DNA of 64,000 bases, from the NCBI RefSeq assembly GCF_002982075.1, contig NZ_PUEJ01000012.1:1-64000 (forward strand), written 5' to 3'. The translations under genes were made by a program, and so were the position numbers. Each line of letters opens with the position of its first letter. The stretch's first letter is position 1. The DNA comes from Labrys okinawensis (GTDB taxonomy: Bacteria; Pseudomonadota; Alphaproteobacteria; Rhizobiales; Labraceae). This document shows, one piece after another, positions 16,028 through 22,430 of the stretch. The notes under the pieces are model-generated. The model saw only the letters and a list, made by a program, of their open reading frames with translations. It did no database searches and was not told the DNA's origin.

Positions 16028-17563
16028 TCAGCCCTCCACCCTGATCCGCCCGCCGACGCCGGTGGTCACCGTGCCCTTCTCGCGCAGATAGACCATCACC
16101 TCATTGGCGAGCAGCTTGCCGTCGGTCGCCCCGATCAGCACGCGGCCGCGGCCGATGGCGTCATAGCCGTCGCCGCCGGCCAGCATGAAGTTGTTGGAGG
16201 CGAGCTTGTAGCGCCTGACCGGATCGAGCGGCTCGCCATTGACGCTGACGGAGGTGACGCGCGCGCCCACCGGCGCCCTGGCATCCACCGTGATGGCGAG
16301 GCCCGAGACCTGCGGGAAGCGCCCGGCATAGTTCTGCAGCTGCGAGACACCGTTTTCGAGCGCGGCCTTGATGTCGGCGCCCTTGAGCTCGACCAGCACG
16401 GTGGTGTTGCCGAAGGGGAGTTCGGAAAGGATGTCGCGGCGGGTCAGCTTGGCGCCGGCCGGATAGACCTTGTTGGCGCGGATGCCGCCGCCATTGATGA
16501 TGGCGCAATCGGCGCCGGTGCGGGCGCGGATGGCATCGGCGATGAGATCGCCCATGGCGGTCTCCTGCGAGCGCACGTTGGCGGTGCGGCTGTCGAGCTC
16601 GACGGCGGTGGTGGCGATCTCGACGTCGAGCTCGCGCGAGAGCTCGGCCTCCAGCCTGTCGACCGCGGCCTGCACCTCGGGGTCCGCCTCGACCGAGAGG
16701 CTGTCATGCATGCGAAAGCTCGGCAGCCAGGCGATCTTGCGGCTTTTGCTTTCGCCGCTCGCCGTCACCACGAAATCGATGGCGGTGACGAAATTGCCCT
16801 CCTCGTTGGACTCAACCATCACCGTGCGGCCGTCATAGCTGATGGCGAGATCATGGTCGTGGCCCGTCAGCAGCACGTCGACCAGCCGGGAGCGCACGAT
16901 CTCATTGTCCATGTCGCGATCGGTATGGGCGACGCAGACGATGAATTCGGCGCCCTCTCTGCGCAGGATCTCCACCTCGCGCTTCAGCGTCTCCAGCTCG
17001 GGCGCGAAGGTGAGGTCGCCGCTCTGCGACATCTGGGGCGTCGCCGCCAGGGCCAGGCTGGTGACGCCGACCTTGATGCCGCCGAGCTCGTGGATCGAAT
17101 TGTCCTTCATGCCGGGGATAGGGCTGCCATCGGCCCGGCGCATATTGGCGGCGTAGAAGGGAAAGTTCGCTTCCCCCATGCGCTTGAAATAGACCTCGGT
17201 GCCGAAGTCGAACTCGTGATTGCCGGGCACGAAGATGTCGGGCCGGATCATGTTGGTAAGGGCGACGATGTGCTCGCCCTGGTCGAAGCCCGACATCAGC
17301 GAGGGCGAGAAGCAATCCCCCGCATGGCAGAACAGCATGGGCACGCCGCGGGCGCGCTCGGCCTTCACCACGGCCGCGAGCTTGGCAAAGCCTCCGCGGC
17401 CCTTGGTGTCGCCGGCCTTGTAGATGTCGTTGACGAGCAGCAGCGAGAAGGTGGTGCCGGCAGGCGCTGCCTCGGCGGTCTCGGCCGCGCCCGACAGCAT
17501 GGTGACGGAAAAGCCGGCGGCCAGGCCGAGGCCCAGCGTCTGGCGGCGATTGAGGCGAGGCAT
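16028..17563 (-). CDS. Tat-exported 5'-nucleotidase/metallophosphatase (UshA-like)
   Basis: A 511-aa periplasmic bifunctional metallophosphoesterase/5'-nucleotidase. The leader has a twin-arginine motif NRRQTLGLG (residues 5-13), so it is probably exported folded with its metals. The N-terminal metallophosphatase domain has LLLVNDIYK, GNHEFDFG and LLTGHDHD; the first block has Ile where many members have a metal-binding His. The C-terminal 5_nucleotid_C domain contains NGGGIRANK, LSELPFGNTTVLVELKG and YKLASNNFMLAGGDGY. The start at MPRLNRRQ is nearest to the Tat motif; an ATG three codons upstream (17572) is equally possible. Its likely role is salvage of phosphate and nucleosides. Confidence 0.88.
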   Translation of the reverse strand: MPRLNRRQTLGLGLAAGFSVTMLSGAAETAEAAPAGTTFSLLLVNDIYKAGDTKGRGGFAKLAAVVKAERARGVPMLFCHAGDCFSPSLMSGFDQGEHIVALTNMIRPDIFVPGNHEFDFGTEVYFKRMGEANFPFYAANMRRADGSPIPGMKDNSIHELGGIKVGVTSLALAATPQMSQSGDLTFAPELETLKREVEILRREGAEFIVCVAHTDRDMDNEIVRSRLVDVLLTGHDHDLAISYDGRTVMVESNEEGNFVTAIDFVVTASGESKSRKIAWLPSFRMHDSLSVEADPEVQAAVDRLEAELSRELDVEIATTAVELDSRTANVRSQETAMGDLIADAIRARTGADCAIINGGGIRANKVYPAGAKLTRRDILSELPFGNTTVLVELKGADIKAALENGVSQLQNYAGRFPQVSGLAITVDARAPVGARVTSVSVNGEPLDPVRRYKLASNNFMLAGGDGYDAIGRGRVLIGATDGKLLANEVMVYLREKGTVTTGVGGRIRVEG

Positions 17564-17742
17564 GGCGGGCATCCCGAAAGGCGGTGGAAGGGGGGAGGGT
17601 TCCACAGGGATGTGACCGGGGCAAGTCGGGGAGTGGAAAAGTCCTCGCGCTGGAAGATGATTGGGGATACGGGTCATAGCAAGCTGAACTTTGACTGCGA
17701 TCGGCAGCGCGCGACGGCCCTCATCTAGGGCTCATTCGCTGG

Positions 17743-18651
17743 TCAGCGGCCCTTGATGACCTTGTTGAAGTTGACGTCGTAGCCGGCGGCATGCATTTCC
17801 TTGGCTAGCTCCATCTTCCAGGCGCCTGCATCGTCCCAAGGGACGTAGACGACGCCAACGTAGTCCGATGGTAGCTCGATCGAATCCTTGAGTAGCGCGC
17901 AGACCTTGTCCCGGCCCAGGCGCCCGACGAAGTAGCCCAATTCGAGCATCACGTTCTGCCTCGCGCGAGGCTTCTCTTCGGCGTCGGTCCTGGCTCTGCC
18001 GAGATCGTCCGGCGTCAGGAGGACCACGGCGAAGCCGACATTGCTGTTGGCGATTAGTTTTTCGGGAATAGTCATCCCTCGGCTGGGCTGCTCGTGCAGG
18101 ATAACCGGCACTAGCCCTTGCTGCTCAAGAAAGCGCGCCACGGTCTCCTTGGTACCGTTGTCGCGACCATGAACCACAAAAACCTTGCTCAGGTCGACGG
18201 AGGTGGATGGGACATCGGTCATGGCAGGCGCCGACCGCTCCACGAACGCTTTGAAGTCGCGACCGAATGGAACGATGACCGACTTCGTCATCTTCTGGAT
18301 GCCAGAGATGAGTTTATTACCATTGTAGAACCAATGGTGGCTGAAGTTCATGAACCAGTCGGGGTCAGCGGCTCCGCGCTCGATGAGGGCAATGGTGAGA
18401 CCGAGCTCCTGCTCCTTGTCGTCCGGCCATTTGAGGCTCGCACTGCCCATCATGCTACCGCCCTGATCGCTGTCGGCAAGGAACCGATCGAAGTCGACTT
18501 TTGCACTCAACGCGTCGCTAGTCGGGCGGAACTCTTCCGTCTTCAGAGCGCTGGCTAGCTTCCTCAGGGGTCTTTCATAGGTATTATAGTCGGCCTGCTG
18601 CAGGTCGAGGATGGCATTGTTTAGGTCAGCGAAAGCGGACTTCAACGTCAT
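17743..18651 (-). CDS. TIR-domain protein, CAP12/Pycsar-effector type
   Basis: A 302-aa protein with a C-terminal TIR-like domain of the kind seen in CBASS and Pycsar effectors and in stand-alone predicted nucleotide-binding proteins. The domain begins with KVFVVHGRDNGTKETVARFL (156-175), then LHEQPSRGMTIPEKL (186-199), FAVVLLTPDDLGR (207-219) and the diagnostic RARQNVMLELGYFVGRLGR (229-247), with E237 a candidate NADase catalytic Glu. The N-terminal 150 residues are mostly helical and unassigned and may sense the trigger. Its ATG overlaps the preceding 94-aa gene (ATGA, 18648-18651). No cyclase gene is present nearby, so it is not an ordinary CBASS or Pycsar operon. Upstream on the same strand are HEPN and DUF262 genes. 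Likely action: NAD+ depletion on infection. Confidence 0.8.
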   Translation of the reverse strand: MTLKSAFADLNNAILDLQQADYNTYERPLRKLASALKTEEFRPTSDALSAKVDFDRFLADSDQGGSMMGSASLKWPDDKEQELGLTIALIERGAADPDWFMNFSHHWFYNGNKLISGIQKMTKSVIVPFGRDFKAFVERSAPAMTDVPSTSVDLSKVFVVHGRDNGTKETVARFLEQQGLVPVILHEQPSRGMTIPEKLIANSNVGFAVVLLTPDDLGRARTDAEEKPRARQNVMLELGYFVGRLGRDKVCALLKDSIELPSDYVGVVYVPWDDAGAWKMELAKEMHAAGYDVNFNKVIKGR

Positions 18652-18932
18652 TCTCCGTCGCCTTCCAATCGGGCGGCTGCTGCCTTCTCCAAGATCTGGT
18701 CGCGCAAATTCTCCTTCATTTGCTCCAGCAGCGCGAATACCATATCGTTGCCCTCGTAGGGGATGGCTTTCTGCTCAATCGCGGCTTCTATCTCGCTGAC
18801 CGCCGCCTCGATACTGGCTGGGTCGGTGGGGTCGAAGGATACGGTCGCTAGCTCGCCGTCCACCTCTTCGCTGAATTTGGCGAGTTCATTCATCTGCTGT
18901 GTGAGCTTGTCGAGACCCGATACCTTGATCAT
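18648..18932 (-). CDS. Small acidic protein coupled to the TIR gene
   Basis: A 94-aa, acidic, wholly helical-looking protein (LDKLTQQMNELAKFSEEVDG, then SIEAAVSEIEAAIEQKAI and ENLRDQILEKAAAARLEGDGE). A strong GAGGGGG ribosome site precedes the ATG. Its stop overlaps the TIR gene start by four bases, so the two are made together, perhaps as partners: an inhibitor, chaperone or trigger sensor for the TIR effector. I do not recognise a family with confidence; the opening IKVSGLDKLTQQMNEL slightly recalls short phage morphogenesis or coiled-coil proteins. Confidence 0.75.
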   Translation of the reverse strand: MIKVSGLDKLTQQMNELAKFSEEVDGELATVSFDPTDPASIEAAVSEIEAAIEQKAIPYEGNDMVFALLEQMKENLRDQILEKAAAARLEGDGE

Positions 18933-19146
18933 GCGTTCCCCCTCGAATGTGTGGTCCCCCAGACGATGAGCCTAGATGCGTTCGGCGGTCTTTTCGAGGG
19001 GGGCGTAAACGAAAGCGATCCTTCTGCACATCTTGAGGCCGGCGGGCCCTGTTGCGATCCTCCTGCGACACGACGGCTCCTGGCTCATCAGCCTAGTTTG
19101 CCTGCGAATCTCAGTTAATCTCCATTTATCGTAATTTTGCGCGGCA

Positions 19147-19794
19147 TTATCTAGCCTTGTATGTTTGCAAAACAACGTGGTTTTCCAGCGCATCGCCAAA
19201 GGTCCGTATCAGAGATATCGTCTCGTTCGCTACTTCATCGAGATCATCGACAGCAATGAGCGTCTCTTCCCCATGCGCTATTGCGTTGCGACGTTTTAGC
19301 AGCACCACGTCGATGAAGGTTTTCCAATCCAAAAATGGCTCGATCGGTACACTGCAAACAATACAAATATCTGAAAAAACATCAAAATTAAGATTTGATT
19401 TGGTGTTGATTAGATCGTCGTTTACTCGACTAAATCGGCGATCTGACGAGTTCAGTATCTCTTCGACTAATGAGCATCGTTCTGTTATGCTCAATTTTGA
19501 AGTGGTGGCAAGTGCAAGCCGGGGAAGGAAAAAATTTTTGAAAAATTGCGGACCTAGTTGGCTATATTGAAACTTCCGCAGTGCAATGTGTTCAAGGTAT
19601 TTTTTTGCTGCGAACCGAACATATCCTTCCCAATGAGCATAGCAGATTGTGACAAGCGCTCTAAGCAGCACACGTTTGGCTCTCCCATCCCCCTGACGTA
19701 TAGCTGACTTGAGGTCTGAAATTTCCTTCATACGCCAATTGCGATCTTCGGTAATCTGGGCTGAGAAATCGTCCTCCGAATAAGGCTTGCTCAC
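19147..19794 (-). CDS. MAE_28990/MAE_18760-like HEPN ribonuclease-type protein
   Basis: A 215-aa protein of the HEPN superfamily. The family's AHWEGYVRFAAKKYL segment is at residues 53-67, and the HEPN RNase motif R-x4-H lies in KRRNAIAHGEE (R169, H174). The DLKSAIRQGDG and TFIDVVLLKRRNAIAHGE helices fit the two long helices of the fold. The GTG start (19794) overlaps the DUF262 stop as GTGA, so the two are translationally coupled; an upstream ATG would run into the DUF262 frame. HEPN proteins of this family occur beside DUF262 genes and are predicted RNA-cutting toxins. Base composition is clearly lower in GC than the flanks, suggesting transfer. Its target RNA is unknown. Confidence 0.8.
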   Translation of the reverse strand: MSKPYSEDDFSAQITEDRNWRMKEISDLKSAIRQGDGRAKRVLLRALVTICYAHWEGYVRFAAKKYLEHIALRKFQYSQLGPQFFKNFFLPRLALATTSKLSITERCSLVEEILNSSDRRFSRVNDDLINTKSNLNFDVFSDICIVCSVPIEPFLDWKTFIDVVLLKRRNAIAHGEETLIAVDDLDEVANETISLIRTFGDALENHVVLQTYKAR

Positions 19795-20900
19795 GGTTTG
19801 AACCACGCTTCCCCAAACGGCACGGTCCGCTGGATGCGAACCGTGCCCCGCAAACCCGGTGACGTGAACGTGGCCACAGCTGGTTGCAGCCAAAAGGTCT
19901 CGATCTTGCCTTTGACGAAAACTCCGGCTCCTTCTCCAAGTGCAAGTATTGCGGGAAGGTTTTTCGCTACTCCGACTGCAATCCCTTCGAGGCCGACTAG
20001 ACCGACTCTGCCCACATGATGGCCATTTTCGAAGCGTTTCAATGCGTCATCACCTGCTGCCCTATGTAGCAGGCTGAAGGTCTGATTGATAAGATTTACG
20101 GCGCCCTCCGCGTCTCCCGCTCGGGCGAGCGAAACGGAACTTTCGTCAATGTATTCTTCGACATCCAAGCGGCCATCATAGGGTATTAACGCATGGGCAA
20201 GGAAGCGCATGGCAAGTTCCATGTGTCGCTGCTTTTCCTGCTGGTCTTCACCGACGGATATAATGGTCTGAAATATTCCCTGTTCAGCGGCAGCCTTAAC
20301 TTCGCGGAAATAGACACCATTGATCATCAACACGATGCAGTTGCGCAGTTCTTGCGCATTTGCTTGGCTTCCACCTGCGTTCAAGCGCTGGAATAGGTCA
20401 TATTTTGTTTGATCATCGCTGGGGCGCTTCAATATTTCTACGGCAATCCTACTACGACGAATTGCAAGTTGCAGACTTCTGTCGATGGCAGACTGCTCAG
20501 CCTTCGGCACATCGTTGATTCGGTCTGACGCCTCCCAGACACCGTTGTGAAGTGAAGGCAGATATTTAGTGGCTTCAAGGACAGAAGGGACCCGCAGGCC
20601 GTCCCCCTCCCGCAAACGCCCCATAAATTCCAAAATAGTAGAAATTCGCTGAAGGCCGTCAATCAGCTCCCATGTACCATCATCTTTTTCGAAAACAAAA
20701 ATGGAAGGAATCGGAATGCCCAGCAATAAGGACTCGATCAACTTAGATTTCTGTCCGATCTTCCATCGAAAAAGACGCTGAAACTCCGGGTCTATCGTTA
20801 ACTCTTTGTCCTCGTACATTGTGACGATTTCGCCGATGGACATTTGATAGGCGTCTGTCTTTACGAGACGTTGCGCCTGTTCTATTTCGTTCAGAAGCAT
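19791..20900 (-). CDS. DUF262 (GmrSD/ParB-like N-domain) protein
   Basis: A 369-aa protein with an N-terminal DUF262 domain: IDPEFQRLFRWKIGQKSKLI (36-55), LLLGIPIPSIFVFE (58-71), and the DGxQR nucleotide-binding/nicking motif as ELIDGLQRISTILEF (78-92), then DLFQRLNAGG. The C-terminal half is helical and carries none of the HNH (DUF1524) nuclease residues seen in GmrSD enzymes. Instead the nuclease is probably the HEPN protein encoded next and overlapping by four bases. DUF262 proteins are part of modification-dependent and other anti-phage systems and bind NTP. The start at MLLNEIEQ (20900) is preceded by TTGGGG; an ATG at 20936 is the alternative. Confidence 0.85.
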   Translation of the reverse strand: MLLNEIEQAQRLVKTDAYQMSIGEIVTMYEDKELTIDPEFQRLFRWKIGQKSKLIESLLLGIPIPSIFVFEKDDGTWELIDGLQRISTILEFMGRLREGDGLRVPSVLEATKYLPSLHNGVWEASDRINDVPKAEQSAIDRSLQLAIRRSRIAVEILKRPSDDQTKYDLFQRLNAGGSQANAQELRNCIVLMINGVYFREVKAAAEQGIFQTIISVGEDQQEKQRHMELAMRFLAHALIPYDGRLDVEEYIDESSVSLARAGDAEGAVNLINQTFSLLHRAAGDDALKRFENGHHVGRVGLVGLEGIAVGVAKNLPAILALGEGAGVFVKGKIETFWLQPAVATFTSPGLRGTVRIQRTVPFGEAWFKP

Positions 20901-21080
20901 TGGATAGCCCCAAAGATAATGCGCCATGAAATTCATATGGCAGCGCCCGATCACACACTAACAAGTACTAGGTAGCGGACAAGGGCGCGGTTGACCCACT
21001 CCAACATACAATATGGTTCTGAGGCTACCGGCGTCCTGCCGTTAGCCTCTTGTCGATAGATCCGTCTTGGGGGCTCACCC

Positions 21081-22430
21081 CTACTTCTTTAACCTCTCCA
21101 AAATCGCCCGCGCCACTGGCTCGTAGTTCCCATCGAAATGGTGCCCGCCCGGCCTCTCCACCAGCGTGGCCTTGCTCATTTCGGGGAAGACGCAGGCGGT
21201 GCCGTTCTCCACCACTTCCTCCTTGCCGTAGAAGCACATGGTCTTCTCGAAGGGCAATCCGGGCAGATAGGGCTTGAGGTCGACGTCCGAGGAGGAGGCG
21301 ACGCCGAGCCAGCCGGAGACGGAGATCTCGAAATCGGCGGTCGGCTCCAGGCCCAGCATGGCGAGGAGGTTGATCTTCTTCTGCATGGGCGGCGGCAGCT
21401 TCTGCCAGACGAAGGGGATCACGTCGGCGCCCAGGGAATAGCCGATCACGGCGACGCGCTTGGCGCCCCACAGCTTGGTGTAGTAGCCGATGATGCGGGT
21501 GAGGTCGCCGGCGATGACGTCAGGCTCCTTGGTGCTCCAGAAATAGCGCAGCGAATCGACGCCCACCACGGCGACGCCTTCCTTCTGCAGGATCTCGCCG
21601 ATGGTCTTGTCGATGTCGCGCCAGCCGCCGTCGCCGGAGATGAAGATGGCGAGGCCGGTGGGCGGGCCCGAGGTCGGCAGTTCCACCAGGGGCAGGTCGC
21701 CGAGTTCCTGGTTGGGCGGCGCGCCCATCTCGACCGCGGCCTTCACCGCGGCATCGATGAGGGCATCCGGCCCGCCGTCGGCGACGACGGACTGGGCATC
21801 CTTGGTGCCGGCGACGAAGGCCTGGGTGGTGGCGTCGGGGGCGGCGGCGCCGACAAAGGTCCAGCGCCCGGGCACCTTGGCGAGCGGCTTGTACTGCCAT
21901 TTGCCGTCGGCGGCCTTGGAGACGGGCGCGCCCTCGCACATGCGGAGCTTGGAGGCCATCTCGTCGGAAAAGCCGGTGGAGACGGCGCCGGCGGCGGTGT
22001 TCTCGGGCGCCTGGGCGAGATTGATATAGGCGAAGGTGCCGCCCAGCGTGCCCAGCCCCATCACCACCGGCCAGCGCCAGGTCTGCATGCCCAGTTGGCG
22101 CTGCGCCTCGCGGGCCGAATCCTCGATGTCGCCGAAGGCGTAGTGGCAATCCTCCTCGTCGCCCTTGGCGAGGCCGTCGATGAAGGCCTGGCTGTCGATC
22201 AGCATCACGGCGGCGCCCTGGTCCACCAGTCTGTCGGCCACGACCCGGTAGGCCGGCGTCAGCCCGTCCTTGTCGGAGAGCAAAGCGACGAATTTGGTGG
22301 GCTCCTCCTCGGGGGCGAGCACGGTGACGGTGCCGAGGATCTCCTCCTGCACCTTGATCTCGCGCGGGGCCGCCAGGGCCGATGCCGTCGAGGCCAGCAG
22401 GGCGAAACAGAACAGGGCGATGCGGCGCAT
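21081..22430 (-). CDS. acvB: AcvB: exported lysyl-phosphatidylglycerol hydrolase-type protein
   Basis: A 449-aa exported alpha/beta hydrolase of the AcvB/VirJ family. Signal peptide 1-20 (IALFCFALLASTASALA). The N-domain (25-240) is AcvB-specific; the VirJ domain (245-449) has FISGDGGWRDIDKTI (263-277), VDSLRYFWSTKEPD, the elbow GYSLGAD with nucleophile S332, and GGHHFDGNY (428-436) with the catalytic His. In Agrobacterium and Rhizobium this protein acts on lysyl-phosphatidylglycerol made by LpiA/MprF and is needed at acid pH or for virulence. Its ATG shares one base with the mprF stop (TGATG), so the two are coupled. A distant paralog lies at 13410-14777. Confidence 0.9.
   Translation of the reverse strand: MRRIALFCFALLASTASALAAPREIKVQEEILGTVTVLAPEEEPTKFVALLSDKDGLTPAYRVVADRLVDQGAAVMLIDSQAFIDGLAKGDEEDCHYAFGDIEDSAREAQRQLGMQTWRWPVVMGLGTLGGTFAYINLAQAPENTAAGAVSTGFSDEMASKLRMCEGAPVSKAADGKWQYKPLAKVPGRWTFVGAAAPDATTQAFVAGTKDAQSVVADGGPDALIDAAVKAAVEMGAPPNQELGDLPLVELPTSGPPTGLAIFISGDGGWRDIDKTIGEILQKEGVAVVGVDSLRYFWSTKEPDVIAGDLTRIIGYYTKLWGAKRVAVIGYSLGADVIPFVWQKLPPPMQKKINLLAMLGLEPTADFEISVSGWLGVASSSDVDLKPYLPGLPFEKTMCFYGKEEVVENGTACVFPEMSKATLVERPGGHHFDGNYEPVARAILERLKK

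Noticed and set aside
18933..19199. 75-codon minus-strand frame between the HEPN and 94-aa genes.
   Set aside because: It starts inside the HEPN gene in another frame and has no own ribosome site. The gap more likely holds a promoter.
17743..20900. Interpretation of the island as CBASS or Pycsar.
   Set aside because: Those need a nucleotide cyclase beside the effector, and none is present in the window's island.
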